A stretch of DNA of 54,967 nt, taken from positions 1-54,967 of the forward strand of contig JADZGD010000015.1 of assembly GCA_020854055.1 (NCBI GenBank), read 5' to 3'. Shown in pieces: positions 34,416 to 43,461 of the stretch; positions within the stretch are counted from its first letter, which is position 1, and each line of letters starts with the position of its first letter. Under the pieces are notes generated by a model. It was not told the DNA's origin and made no database searches. It worked only from the letters and a program-made list of their open reading frames with translations. The stretch comes from Bryobacterales bacterium. GTDB taxonomy: Bacteria > Acidobacteriota > Terriglobia > Bryobacterales > Bryobacteraceae. The position numbers were made by a program, and so were the translations under genes.

Positions 34416-35653
34416 TTCTCGAACCTCAAGGCCTCGATCGGATCGAGCAGCGCCGCCCGCCGAGCCGGATAGACCCCGAAAAACAGACCCACCAGCGCCG
34501 ACAACCCCACCCCGGCAAACACCGCCGCTACCGGCATTTCCATCGGCACGGGCGTTAAGGCGCGCACCAGGAGCGTGACACCCCAGGCCAGGCCCACTCC
34601 CAGTAATCCACCACAGGCCGCCAGCAGCGAAGACTCCACCAGGAACTGGTTCAAAATGTCCTGCCGCCGCGCGCCCACCGCCTTGCGTATTCCAATCTCG
34701 TGCGTCCGTTCGGTGACCACCGCCAGCATGATGTTCATAATCACCACGCCACCTACGACCATGAAAACCGATACAATCGCCACGGCCGTCGCCGCAATGA
34801 CTCCTGTCAACTGGTTCCATAGTTGAACCAGGGAGTCGGAGGCCATCATCCCGAAGTTATCTTCCTCTTTCGGCTTCAACTTCCGGTAGACGCGCAGCAG
34901 CATCCGGACTTCATCCTGCGCCGCGTTCATGTGGTCCCGGTCCAGGGCCAGTGCGCTGTAACCCAGGCTGCCCCGCCGCCCGTAGATCTTGAAGTAGGTC
35001 TCAATCGGGATCATCACGAAGTTGTCGCGCGACTGGCCAAACACGTTCCCCAGTTTCTTGGCCGTTCCCACCACCCGGAACGGACGGCCGTCCAGGGCCA
35101 GCGTCCTGTCGTTCGCATCCGTGGCCGGAAAAAACTTCTCCCTGATGTCATCGCCGATAAAAACCACATCGCTTGCCCGGCGGTCTTCCACCGGCGTGAA
35201 GAAGCGGCCGCTGGCAACCGGGGTGCTCGTGATGATGCTCATGTTGGAGGAGACCCCGCTCAACTGCACGCCCTTTACCGACTCCGCGCCCACCTGCACA
35301 TTCACCGCGCCCCAGGCCTCCATGCCGATTTCGCGCACCAGTTGCGCATTCGCCTTCAGGAATTGGAACTCCTCGGCGCTCAGTCGCGGGTTGGCGCGCT
35401 GCATCCGGATATACGTCTTGGGATCCACCCGCCCCAACACCACCATCCGGCGGATGCGAAAGCCTTCGCTGCCCATGTCCGACACCTGATCGGCAATGTA
35501 CATATCCATGCCGCGGATCACCGACATCACCGCGATCAGCGTGGTGGTAGCCAGAATAATGCCCAACAGTGTGAGGAAACTGCGCAGTTTGCTGGCGCGC
35601 AGCGAGCCGGTGGCGATATCCAATGCCTCGCGCAGGGTGGCGGACGATTGCAT
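34412..35653 (-). CDS. MacB-type ABC permease (first of tandem pair)
   Basis: 413 residues with the same layout as its neighbour: TM1 near residues 20-45 (SKLRSFLTLLGIILATTTLI), a periplasmic MacB_PCD core (QVGAESVKGVQLSGVSSNM; VVFIGDDIREKFFPATD) and three C-terminal membrane segments with the coupling helix TERTHEIGIRKAVGARRQD. Such proteins couple cytoplasmic ATP hydrolysis to periplasmic mechanics or efflux, but the ATPase must be encoded elsewhere. The ATG at 35653 lies 50 bases after the M23 peptidase stop, so the three may be one transcript. The two permeases are divergent paralogues, perhaps a heterodimer (inference). Confidence 0.93.
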   Translation of the reverse strand: MQSSATLREALDIATGSLRASKLRSFLTLLGIILATTTLIAVMSVIRGMDMYIADQVSDMGSEGFRIRRMVVLGRVDPKTYIRMQRANPRLSAEEFQFLKANAQLVREIGMEAWGAVNVQVGAESVKGVQLSGVSSNMSIITSTPVASGRFFTPVEDRRASDVVFIGDDIREKFFPATDANDRTLALDGRPFRVVGTAKKLGNVFGQSRDNFVMIPIETYFKIYGRRGSLGYSALALDRDHMNAAQDEVRMLLRVYRKLKPKEEDNFGMMASDSLVQLWNQLTGVIAATAVAIVSVFMVVGGVVIMNIMLAVVTERTHEIGIRKAVGARRQDILNQFLVESSLLAACGGLLGVGLAWGVTLLVRALTPVPMEMPVAAVFAGVGLSALVGLFFGVYPARRAALLDPIEALRFEK

Positions 35654-35703
35654 TAATGGTAAAGACGAGGCCTATGTCCGGTTTGTTCCCGCCGGAGAGA
35701 AAA

Positions 35704-36606
35704 TCAGAAGGGTAGCGCGTTATATGCCTGCGCCGGAAACGCCGACGCTTTCACCAGGAAGCGGTGCGGATCCACCGGATTGCCGCCCCGGCGAACTTCG
35801 TAATGCAGGTGAGGCGCGGTGGCGCGCCCGCTGGCGCCCGAGTAGGCGATCACTTGTCCGGAGCGCACTTCCTGTCCCGGAAGTACTTCATAGCGGGACA
35901 GATGGGCATAGTAGGTCTGGTAGCCGTTGCCGTGGTCTACGATTACCAGTCTGCCATATCCGCCGCCCCACTCGGTGCGCTTTACCACGCCGTCAGCCGC
36001 CACGTGTACCGGCGTGCCGTAAGGGGCCGAGATGTCCAACCCGGAGTGGAAGGCGCCCTCGCCGGTGAACGGGTCGCTACGGCTGCCGAAATGGCTCAAC
36101 AGCCTGCCGGTAATCGGCCATAGCGCGGGCATCGTGTTCTGCTGCCACATAAGGGCCGGACTGCGGCGCAGCAGGCCCAATTTTGCAGTCTTCAGGAAGT
36201 CGTATTCGGCCAGCGTCTCACGGAAAGTGGGGACCAGGCGGCCCTCGCTGGCGATATCGGCGGGACCCTCCATTTGACGTTTGATCCCATAAGCCATGGA
36301 AACCTGGGTCGCGAATACCTGTAGCGTCGCCAACTGCTCCCGGGTTTCGTTATTGGCCTTCTGAAGATGATTATAACGTTGACGTAGAACTTGAATTTCC
36401 CGCCGCAAATTATTGTAATTGGCGACCTTCCACGCCATCCTCGCGTAACTCGAAACGAAGCCGAATAGCGAAAACGCGCCCAGCAGCGCCAGACCCAAAA
36501 CCGCATACACAAAGGGATAAAGGATATGGATGCGGCGGAGGCGTCCGTGCAGCGAATGGGCTAATACAACGATAAAGTATGGCTGATTCACTGACTCCTC
36601 GAACAT
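35704..36606 (-). CDS. Membrane-anchored M23 (LytM-type) peptidase
   Basis: 300 residues. One membrane anchor (about 28-50, LYPFVYAVLGLALLGAFSLF), then a coiled coil (about 60-100, YNNLRREIQVLRQRYNHLQ). A C-terminal LytM domain holds the Zn ligands: HSGLDIS (HxxxD) and HLHYEV, plus GNGYQTYYAHLSRYEVLPGQ. This architecture suits a peptidoglycan endopeptidase or an amidase activator acting in the periplasm near the membrane. A promoter lies at 36692-36720, about 80 bases ahead of the ATG. The two MacB-type permeases follow. Confidence 0.93.
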   Translation of the reverse strand: MFEESVNQPYFIVVLAHSLHGRLRRIHILYPFVYAVLGLALLGAFSLFGFVSSYARMAWKVANYNNLRREIQVLRQRYNHLQKANNETREQLATLQVFATQVSMAYGIKRQMEGPADIASEGRLVPTFRETLAEYDFLKTAKLGLLRRSPALMWQQNTMPALWPITGRLLSHFGSRSDPFTGEGAFHSGLDISAPYGTPVHVAADGVVKRTEWGGGYGRLVIVDHGNGYQTYYAHLSRYEVLPGQEVRSGQVIAYSGASGRATAPHLHYEVRRGGNPVDPHRFLVKASAFPAQAYNALPF

Positions 36607-36691
36607 CGCGCTCTTGCTTCTGCACGCAGCAAGCGCGAATCCGATTGCGCTTATAACCGGTAACTACCGTAAAGACAGGATGAACCTTTAG

Positions 36692-36720
36692 ACAGTACCA
36701 ACTATTGCAGGATATGTCAA
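36692..36720 (-). promoter_or_regulatory. Strong sigma-70-like promoter for the M23 peptidase/permease unit
   Basis: Minus strand: TTGACA (36720-36715), 17-base spacer, TACTGT (36697-36692). The -35 is a consensus match. Start near 36685, giving a leader of about 80 bases to the ATG at 36606, in which an A/T-rich stretch is seen but no clear ribosome site. Confidence 0.7.
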
Positions 36721-36773
36721 CACTTGGAGCATACCTTCATGTAACGGTTATCCGTCGCAAGAACCCGATTCCT

Positions 36774-39062
36774 CTACGTCCTGCCCCACAGCCGCACGGT
36801 GACTCCCACCACCACGGTAAGCGGATACCCCGGCGTGGCATGAATCCGGCTGATGGCCGGAGCCGCTGGCGATACACGCGATTCAAAGTAATTTTGCGTT
36901 TCGAAATAATCCCGGGAAGTCAGATTATCCATGCTGACACTGAACTCAATACCTCGCCGGAGCCGGCGCGACAGCCCCAGATCGAATACCGTGTAGCCCG
37001 CGGCCAGAATCGAAGGATCCTCTCCGTCCAGGCGGTAGTGATTGATCGCCCGCATTCGCAAGGATCCGCTCCAGCCGTGCCAGTCTGCCATGGTAAGTGC
37101 AGCATTAGCAACGAAATGCGGGGCGCTATCAACGTAAACCCGGAACTCCCCGCCGCGGTAATAGGCATTGCCCACTTTCGTCATTCCGCCGTTGAGCGAC
37201 AGGTGACGGCTGAGCGCCACCGATGCCTTGGCTTCGTAGCCGTAAGCCCGGCTGGGACCCTGGAATTCGAAGCTCCCATCGTCGGGAATATAGACCAACT
37301 CGTGGGAATGATCGATCAAAAATATGTCGGTGGCCACTGAAAACCGGCCGAAATTGGACGATGTTCCCGCCTGGTAGAAATCGGTGGTGGCCAACCGCGG
37401 CAAGTCGCGCTGCTCCACCACGCCCCGAGCATCCACGCTGTTGATCCCCCGGCCATAGTTGAAATGCAGCGTCAGCGGGAGTTTCCGGGATGGTGTGAAG
37501 GCAGCGTTTCCCTTGCCCTGCCACTTTCCCGCCACCTCTACACCGCCCTCGGCCGGGTTCACACGGTCGGCTACAGCGTAGCGAAACACGTCATAACGCA
37601 TCCCGCCGCCCAGCATCAGGCGGTTATGTAGCAGGCTCACGTTTTCCTGCGCGTAGCCGGCAGCGTTGGTTACGCGGGCATGGGCCCTGGTAGTGACTCC
37701 TGCCGGCGCTCTCCCATCGCGGGGATAGAGCCCCACGTTGATCTCGTTGTCCAGGTAATTGGCGCCCCCCACCAGCAGCGCCGGGGCTGAACCCAGTTGG
37801 TGCGTGTGGGTGTATTGCGCGTTCAAGCCCTGCTGCAGCCGGGAATCGTGCTGCTGAAACGCGTCACCGTTTACCGGGTCATTCAGATAGTAGGTGAAAT
37901 TGGAATATAGATCGAACAGCGAACGGGAGAGAAATCCGTCGGCCTTGAACGTGTCTCCGTTACCGCGGACCTTGCTGTAATAGCTCGCCAGGGTGCCGAG
38001 TTTCACCCGCCCGCCTTCGGTTGGGTCGAGATAACCGAAACGATCCAGCACTCCCTCGCTCACCAGGTCCTGTGGAATCTGTCCGGAAGAGTAAAAATTA
38101 TTGCGGCCGAACAGCATCCGGAATCCCAGTTTCTCTCCCTCGGAGCGCGTCCAGGTGTAATTTCCATTGACGTTGTCCCGGCGATAGCGGGCCGGATTCT
38201 CGAACGGCCCGTCGGTGTAGGAGCCCTCATAGGACAGGTATGCGTCCACCCGTGCCGCATCCGGACTGTAGGCCACAAAGCCGCGCGCGGTGTCGAAATT
38301 GCCGCCCTGAACCCGCAGCGTCAACTGCTCCGGCAGCGACTCCCGCTGGTGGATCTGCACCACACCCAACCCGCTGAAATCGCCGTACTCGGCGCTGAAT
38401 GGCCCGTTGATAATCGTCACATCCTGAATCAGCTCCGGGCTCAGCGCCTTGAGCGACCCCAGGTAACCCTGGCCGTGCCCCTGCGTGCCCTGATTCTGTT
38501 GCACGTCGTCCACCATCACCTTCAACCCGCCGTTCACCCCACCGTGGTCCAGGTTGAACCCGAAACGCCGGATCTCAAGCGATTTTCCGCCGCCTTCGTG
38601 CTGGCCCGCGTTGATGCCTGCATTCAATTGCTGCAGCACCTGGTCGTCGCGGGTAAACAGAGTCCGGTTGAACACCTCCTCATTCCGCAGATCCACCTCG
38701 GGCTCCACCGTGTTATCGGTGATGACGACACTCTGATGCTGCTCAGCAAGTTGAGACAGGACAACATCTTCCACCACCGGTTTTCCCCTCAGGGCAACGT
38801 TCACCGCCCGGCTGAATAACCCCGGCGCAGTGGCGCGCAGGCGATATTCCCCGTCCGCCGCTGCCGCAAAGCGGAACCGGCCCTCGCCATCTGTCTTGGC
38901 ATTCCGCCGTAACCCTCCGCTCGCCTCCAGCGTGACCGTGGCGCCGGGTACAATCCGTCCCTGCGCATCCATCACCCGCCCGGAGACTTCGCTGGCGGCC
39001 CACAGCGCGCTTCCCGCCAGCAGCGGCAGCAGTAAAGGCACCCACCGTAGTAGTAGCAACAT
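36774..39062 (-). CDS. TonB-dependent receptor with N-terminal carboxypeptidase-regulatory domain
   Basis: 762 residues. Signal peptide (MLLLLRWVPLLLPLLAGSAL), CarboxypepD_reg domain (about 25-110: EVSGRVMDAQGRIVPGATVT). A genuine plug follows (LKVMVDDVQQNQGTQGHGQG; VTIINGPFSAEYGDFSGLGV), then the barrel (QLTLRVQGGNFDTARGFVAY). The last strand ends VGVTVRLWGRT and lacks the usual terminal Phe. It differs from the Oar-like receptor at 14342-17872 in its shorter barrel and standard plug, so it more probably transports a small ligand such as a siderophore or cofactor (inference). The start is nearly leaderless relative to the promoter at 39076-39104. No transport partner genes adjoin it. Confidence 0.92.
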   Translation of the reverse strand: MLLLLRWVPLLLPLLAGSALWAASEVSGRVMDAQGRIVPGATVTLEASGGLRRNAKTDGEGRFRFAAAADGEYRLRATAPGLFSRAVNVALRGKPVVEDVVLSQLAEQHQSVVITDNTVEPEVDLRNEEVFNRTLFTRDDQVLQQLNAGINAGQHEGGGKSLEIRRFGFNLDHGGVNGGLKVMVDDVQQNQGTQGHGQGYLGSLKALSPELIQDVTIINGPFSAEYGDFSGLGVVQIHQRESLPEQLTLRVQGGNFDTARGFVAYSPDAARVDAYLSYEGSYTDGPFENPARYRRDNVNGNYTWTRSEGEKLGFRMLFGRNNFYSSGQIPQDLVSEGVLDRFGYLDPTEGGRVKLGTLASYYSKVRGNGDTFKADGFLSRSLFDLYSNFTYYLNDPVNGDAFQQHDSRLQQGLNAQYTHTHQLGSAPALLVGGANYLDNEINVGLYPRDGRAPAGVTTRAHARVTNAAGYAQENVSLLHNRLMLGGGMRYDVFRYAVADRVNPAEGGVEVAGKWQGKGNAAFTPSRKLPLTLHFNYGRGINSVDARGVVEQRDLPRLATTDFYQAGTSSNFGRFSVATDIFLIDHSHELVYIPDDGSFEFQGPSRAYGYEAKASVALSRHLSLNGGMTKVGNAYYRGGEFRVYVDSAPHFVANAALTMADWHGWSGSLRMRAINHYRLDGEDPSILAAGYTVFDLGLSRRLRRGIEFSVSMDNLTSRDYFETQNYFESRVSPAAPAISRIHATPGYPLTVVVGVTVRLWGRT

Positions 39063-39075
39063 TGGGATATTCGTA

Positions 39076-39104
39076 ATACTATCAGATTACCGGATCAGCG
39101 GCAA
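39076..39104 (-). promoter_or_regulatory. Putative promoter for the second TonB receptor, almost leaderless
   Basis: Minus strand: TTGCCG (39104-39099), 17-base spacer, TAGTAT (39081-39076). The expected start near 39069 is only about 7 bases before the ATG at 39062, and no ribosome site precedes that codon. Confidence 0.45.
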
Positions 39105-39236
39105 GACAGTTCCGCCGCAGTGTCGGGATTGGCGAAAGATTCGGCGCTCGCTGTCGATGAGGTAATTGAGTTTGAGTGATTGCCGCCGCTCGGCCGCGGT
39201 AAGAGTTCAATCGACCAACTTTCAAAGGGTGCCTGA

Positions 39237-39644
39237 ATGTCACAACTCATTGACGAACTGAAAGCAGACCACAAACGACTGATTGATCTGTTGGAAAAGG
39301 CCAGGCGGCTGGGTGCCACTCCCGAAGCTTTCCAGATTCTAAAGCAGGCCCGGTCCACGCTGCTAACCCACATCGGCAAGGAGGATGCCCGTCTCTACCC
39401 CGCCATGCGCGCCGCCGGCGACCAGCACGGCATCGCATCCTTGTTGAATCTATTCGGCTCCGACATGGCGAAAGTCTCCGAAAGCGCGTTGCGCTTCTTT
39501 ACCAAGCACGGCGACGGCAAGAGCACCGTCGAATTCACCGCCGATTTCGCACGTTTGATGGCGGTCATAACCACGCGGATGCGGAGAGAAGAAGAGAGGC
39601 TCTACCCGGCTTATGAAAAGCTTTCCTCCGGGAAAGCTGCGTGA
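39237..39644 (+). CDS. Hemerythrin-like (HHE) helical-bundle protein
   Basis: 135 residues with no signal peptide. Four-helix pattern with H12 in ADHKRL, H45 and E49 in THIGKEDARLYP, and E119 in RREEERLYPAY. The final His expected in the fourth helix of a di-iron hemerythrin is replaced by Arg, so metal binding is uncertain. Such small HHE proteins serve as oxygen, NO or iron sensors or stores. ATG with AAGGG about 8 bases upstream. Divergent from the TonB receptor gene. Confidence 0.7.
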   Translation: MSQLIDELKADHKRLIDLLEKARRLGATPEAFQILKQARSTLLTHIGKEDARLYPAMRAAGDQHGIASLLNLFGSDMAKVSESALRFFTKHGDGKSTVEFTADFARLMAVITTRMRREEERLYPAYEKLSSGKAA

Positions 39645-39652
39645 CGGCAATG

Positions 39653-39691
39653 GGCCGGTAACCCGGCCCGGTTACGGCCGGGGCGTATAAT
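39653..39691 (+). promoter_or_regulatory. Inverted repeat next to a perfect TATAAT, ahead of the lipoprotein gene
   Basis: GTAACC (39658-39663) and GGTTAC (39670-39675) form a dyad with a 6-base spacer inside a larger stem (39653-39679). TATAAT is at 39686-39691 with no recognisable -35. The dyad would cover the -35 region. The hairpin could also end the hemerythrin transcript. Confidence 0.45.
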
Positions 39692-39711
39692 GCCTTAGGG
39701 AGGGATCCTCT

Positions 39712-40383
39712 ATGAGGCTTCGCCTGATCACTGTGGCCCTGGCCGTCTCCGTTCTCGCCTGCGGCGCGAGCAAGGATAAGGATCGCGCCAAAATCATCGG
39801 CGACGCCACCTACTCCAACGACAACGTTGATGTCGCCGCCACCGTATTATTGGACCGCGACGAAATCCGCAACCTGCTTGGCGCCGATCTCGGCCCGGGC
39901 TACTGCGTAGTGAAACTCAAGGTCACCCCCAAGGGCGATGACAAGTTGCGGGTCGATGCTGACGACTTCACTCTGCTCTCCCACAAGGACGGACAGCGCA
40001 GCCAGCCCTTCCAGCCAGGCCAGATCGCCGGCGGCGCCACCATGGTAGTTTCTACCCGCTCGACCGGCGGCGGCATCATGGGTGAAAGCGGTGGACCCAT
40101 TTGGGGCGGTATCGGTGGCACTCCCGAGCGCCTGCCGGGCAGCGGGGGCGGATTCGGCAACTCAGGCGGCGAGGAAACCACCTCGGCCACTTTGGAAAAA
40201 AGCCGCAGCGCCCAAAAGAGTCCCCTGCTAGCGGCGCTTGAAAAGCAGATGTTCCCCGGCAAAGAGACCATGGAACCGGTCAGTGGTCTGCTCTATTTCC
40301 CGCTCGAAGGGAAACAGAAGGCCAAGGATCTGGCGCTGCTCTACAAAGGCCAGGCCGGCCGCTTCAGCATGGAATTTCACTAA
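39712..40383 (+). CDS. Putative lipoprotein, function unknown
   Basis: 223 residues. The start MRLRLITVALAVSVLACGAS contains a lipobox (LACG), so it should be lipid-anchored through the Cys at residue 17. A small beta-rich domain (about 30-110: VVKLKVTPKGDDKLRVDADD) resembles the telokin-like DUF4352 type. It is followed by a long Gly/Ser/Thr linker (about 115-165) and a short C-terminal strand (GLLYFPLEGKQKAKDLALLY). GGGAGGGA precedes the ATG. It lies 23 bases before the D-threonine-aldolase-type gene and may be co-transcribed with it. Confidence 0.6.
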   Translation: MRLRLITVALAVSVLACGASKDKDRAKIIGDATYSNDNVDVAATVLLDRDEIRNLLGADLGPGYCVVKLKVTPKGDDKLRVDADDFTLLSHKDGQRSQPFQPGQIAGGATMVVSTRSTGGGIMGESGGPIWGGIGGTPERLPGSGGGFGNSGGEETTSATLEKSRSAQKSPLLAALEKQMFPGKETMEPVSGLLYFPLEGKQKAKDLALLYKGQAGRFSMEFH

Positions 40384-40405
40384 CCAACGGAGTCCGACGA
40401 ATCGA

Positions 40406-41497
40406 ATGAATATCACCGACCTGGAGACGCCTGCCCTGGTGGTCGATCTCGACATCATGGAGGCCAACCTCCGCAAGGTTGCCGACTACGGCCGGCAGCA
40501 TAACCTGCGCCTCCGCCCCCACACCAAGACCCACAAGAGCCCGCTGCTCGGCCGGCGTCAACTGGCGCTGGGAGCCGTCGGCCTGACCGTCGCCAAAGTG
40601 GGCGAGGCCGAGGTGATGATCAAGGCCGAACCGCCCGAACTGCTGGTCGCTTACCCCACCATTGGAGCCCGAAAGTTGGCCCGGCTCATGGAAGTGGCAA
40701 AACAAACCCAACTGTCGGTTGCCCTCGATAGCATCGAAGCCGCTACCCAACTTTCCGGTGCTGCCGCCGCGGCGGGAGTTTCGGTGGGCGTCCTGGCGGA
40801 GATCGATACCGGGCTCGGCCGCGTCGGCGTCCAGCCCGGCCCCGAACTGGTAGCCCTGGCCCAGGGCATCGAGCGCCTGCCTGGCTTGAAATTCCTGGGC
40901 ATCGAATTCTACCCCGGCTACGTCAAGACCATCGACGAAGCCGCCTATCGGGAAATGGAGCGGATTGGCGGGTTGCTGGCCGCCTGCAAATCCGATCTTG
41001 CCGCCAGGGGAATCGAGGCGAGAATCGTCAGTGGAGGCTCCACACCCCTGCTGTGGCACTCCCACCGCATCGCGGGCATGAACGAGATCCGCCCCGGCAC
41101 CTACATCTTCAACGACGGGAACACGGTGGCGGCGGGCACCTGCTCCTGGGCCGATTGCGCGGCCTCCGTGATCACCACCGTCGTCTCCACCGCCGTTCCG
41201 GGGCAGATCATCATCGACGGCGGCTCGAAGACCTTCTCTTCGGACCAGTTGGCCGGCGGCGGGTCCGGCTATGGTTACGCCCCGGACCATCCCGAATTGA
41301 CGCTGGCCCGCATGAACGAGGAGCACGGCTACGTAAAAACCGGATCATCCGGCCATTGTTTCCGTATCGGCGACCGAATTCGTATCATCCCGAATCACGT
41401 CTGCGCGGCGATGAACCTGCACGACCGCGTCCACGGCGTGCGCGGGGAAAGCGTGGAGCAGACCTGGGAAGTGGAAGGGCGTGGAAAGCTGCAGTAG
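40406..41497 (+). CDS. D-threonine aldolase/D-serine dehydratase-like PLP enzyme
   Basis: 363 residues from the ATG at 40406; a longer frame upstream overlaps the lipoprotein gene and is rejected. Fold-type III PLP enzyme with Lys41 in RPHTKTHKS as the Schiff-base residue. The metal site is in PNHVCAAMNLHD (H and C ligands), as in D-threonine aldolase, D-serine dehydratase and beta-hydroxyaspartate enzymes. It cleaves or dehydrates D-3-hydroxyamino acids in the cytoplasm; which one cannot be decided from sequence. A small conserved-looking gene follows 8 bases later, probably translationally coupled. Confidence 0.9.
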   Translation: MNITDLETPALVVDLDIMEANLRKVADYGRQHNLRLRPHTKTHKSPLLGRRQLALGAVGLTVAKVGEAEVMIKAEPPELLVAYPTIGARKLARLMEVAKQTQLSVALDSIEAATQLSGAAAAAGVSVGVLAEIDTGLGRVGVQPGPELVALAQGIERLPGLKFLGIEFYPGYVKTIDEAAYREMERIGGLLAACKSDLAARGIEARIVSGGSTPLLWHSHRIAGMNEIRPGTYIFNDGNTVAAGTCSWADCAASVITTVVSTAVPGQIIIDGGSKTFSSDQLAGGGSGYGYAPDHPELTLARMNEEHGYVKTGSSGHCFRIGDRIRIIPNHVCAAMNLHDRVHGVRGESVEQTWEVEGRGKLQ

Positions 41498-41505
41498 ATC
41501 AACCA

Positions 41506-41772
41506 ATGGGTACATCGCCTGAACTGCGCGCCGGCGATTGCGTCCAGGTGCCCGACGACCGCATCGGGCGGGTCCGCGGTAGCTCGGATGGCCTCTATCG
41601 CGTTCGATTACGGCGAACTACCAGCGACACCCACCAGTTCGTAGATTTCAAGGCCAGCGAACTCGTGCCTGTGGAATGCCCCAAAGGGTGGATGTCGCCT
41701 GACGGCTATCTTCGCTATCTGCGCGTCACGCTACGGAAGATGCGCGAAAGACAGGCGCGTAGCCGGAAGTGA
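41506..41772 (+). CDS. Small conserved-looking cytosolic protein
   Basis: 88 residues from the ATG at 41506, 8 bases after the previous stop. No signal peptide. The N-terminal part AGDCVQVPDDRIGRVRGSS followed by YRVRLRR looks like an SH3-like (KOW-type) barrel, and the end is basic (RYLRVTLRKMRERQARSRK). Possibly nucleic-acid binding, but nothing specific can be assigned. The longer frame from 41053 lies in another frame of the aldolase gene. Convergent with mmsA (26-base gap). Confidence 0.6.
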   Translation: MGTSPELRAGDCVQVPDDRIGRVRGSSDGLYRVRLRRTTSDTHQFVDFKASELVPVECPKGWMSPDGYLRYLRVTLRKMRERQARSRK

Positions 41773-41798
41773 CGCGCCTGCCCGCAATCAACGCATTC

Positions 41799-43274
41799 TC
41801 AGAATTTGCGGCTCCAGGCGGACGGCCACCGCTCCACCACAACCTTCTGCTGAGTGAAGAACTCCACCGCATCGCGCCCCTGCCCGTGAAGATCGCCAAA
41901 GAAACTCTCCTTCCAGCCTGAAAATGGAAAGCTGGCAATGGGAGCGGCCACGCCTACGTTAATCCCCACGTTGCCCACCTCCACCCGCGAGCGGAATTCG
42001 CGCGCCGCCGCGCCGCTCGACGTGAACAGGCAGGCCATGTTGCCGTAACGTCCGCTGTTAATCAGCGCGATCGCCTCCTCCAGAGTCTCCGCGTGCGTCA
42101 GGCTGAACACCGGCCCGAAGATCTCGGTACCCGCCACCTCGCCCCCCGGATCGACGCCGGCCAGCACCGTGGGCCGTATGAAGTAGCCCTGTTCACCACC
42201 GGGAATCGACGGATTGCGGCCGTCCACCAGCAGTGAGGCGCCCTCGGCCACGCCCCTGCCGATCCACTCCTCAATCCGGGCACGGCTCTGGCTGCTGATC
42301 ACCGGCCCCATCTCCACCTGCTCATCCATGCCATTGCCGGTAACACGCCGCGCGGCGGCCTCGCCGATCGCTTCGGCAAACGGCTGCTTTGCCCTGCCCA
42401 CGGTCACGCCGATCGACGCCGCCAGGCAACGCTGTCCGGCGCAGCCGAAGGCGCTGTCGGCGATGATACGGGTGGACATCGCCAGGTCACAGTCGTCAAG
42501 AATCACCACGGCGTTCTTGGCTCCACCCTGGCACTGCGCCCGTTTGCCCGCCGCTGCCGCCCGCGCATAGACGTGCCGCGCCACCGCCGTCGATCCCACG
42601 AAACTGACCGAGCGCACCGACGGGTGGTCGATCAATGCATCCACCAGATCGCGCCCGCCGTTCACCAGGTTCAACACCCCCTTGGGCAGTCCGGTCCCGG
42701 CCACCAATTCCATCACCCTCCGCATGGTCAGCGGTACCCGCTCGGAGGGCTTGATCACACAGGTATTGCCGCAGGCGATGGCGTAGGGAAAGAACCAGAA
42801 GGGTATCATTGCCGGAAAGTTGAACGGCGCAATCACCGCCGCCACTCCCAGCGGCTGGCGTATCATCATCTCGTCAATTCCGCTGGCGATGTCCTCGGAG
42901 TTGTAACCCTGCATCAGGATGGGAATTCCGCAGGCCATCTCGACGTTTTCCACCGCGCGCCGCATCTCGCCGCGTGATTCACTGAGCGTCTTGCCGCACT
43001 CGAGCGTAATCGTCCGGGCCAGTTCCTCAAAGTGCTCTTCGAGCAGAGCCTTAAGCTTGAACAGCGGCTGGATGCGATCGTTCGCCGGCACCCGCCGCCA
43101 GGTGGAAAACGCCCGGGATGCAGCCTCAACGGCCGCGCCCGCATCCAGCGCCTTGCCCATCGGAACCAGGGTCAGCCTTTCGCCGGTTGCCGGATTCAAT
43201 ACGTCGGTAAACTCACTCGCACGGGCCTCGACCCAGGAACCCGCAACGTAGTTTCTAACTTGATCGGTTGGCAT
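41799..43274 (-). CDS. mmsA: Methylmalonate-semialdehyde dehydrogenase (CoA-acylating)
   Basis: Converts methylmalonate or malonate semialdehyde with CoA and NAD to propionyl-CoA or acetyl-CoA in valine, thymine or inositol breakdown. 491 residues, normal for the family. Catalytic C283 in GQRCLAAS, N152 in APFNFP. The stretch [15 protein letters not shown] lacks the general-base Glu of ordinary aldehyde dehydrogenases, a hallmark of MMSDH. The C-terminal motif [20 protein letters not shown] is also diagnostic. No other valine or inositol genes are adjacent. ATG at 43274; the 187-base gap to the gerW gene holds an inverted repeat (GTCTCA 43299-43304, TGAGAC 43322-43327). Confidence 0.95.
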   Translation of the reverse strand: MPTDQVRNYVAGSWVEARASEFTDVLNPATGERLTLVPMGKALDAGAAVEAASRAFSTWRRVPANDRIQPLFKLKALLEEHFEELARTITLECGKTLSESRGEMRRAVENVEMACGIPILMQGYNSEDIASGIDEMMIRQPLGVAAVIAPFNFPAMIPFWFFPYAIACGNTCVIKPSERVPLTMRRVMELVAGTGLPKGVLNLVNGGRDLVDALIDHPSVRSVSFVGSTAVARHVYARAAAAGKRAQCQGGAKNAVVILDDCDLAMSTRIIADSAFGCAGQRCLAASIGVTVGRAKQPFAEAIGEAAARRVTGNGMDEQVEMGPVISSQSRARIEEWIGRGVAEGASLLVDGRNPSIPGGEQGYFIRPTVLAGVDPGGEVAGTEIFGPVFSLTHAETLEEAIALINSGRYGNMACLFTSSGAAAREFRSRVEVGNVGINVGVAAPIASFPFSGWKESFFGDLHGQGRDAVEFFTQQKVVVERWPSAWSRKF

Positions 43275-43461
43275 GCTGTCCGCGATCCTAGCATAGTCGT
43301 CTCAAAGCAGCCGGATTCAGATGAGACAATGAAGGCAGCCGTCGCCATGCACCGTCCTGCCACGATCCGGCGCTGGTTGCTGATCGCAATGCTGGCCGGC
43401 TTCCGCTTCGGCTGCCGGGATCTCGACTTCCGTCCGGACCATACAAGAGGAGACTAAGTTA

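Noticed and set aside
34416..34820. N-terminal extension of the second MacB-type permease
   Set aside because: It is the shadow of the first permease in another frame, Gly/Arg-rich with no family match; the ATG at 34415 starts the conserved N-terminus.
33162..36606. FtsEX-EnvC system
   Set aside because: The permeases have large MacB_PCD periplasmic domains and no FtsE is present, so the comparison is only by analogy.
43329..43457. 42-codon frame before gerW
   Set aside because: It has a hydrophobic patch and ends at the gerW ribosome site, so it might be a leader peptide, but there is no ribosome site or homology to support it.
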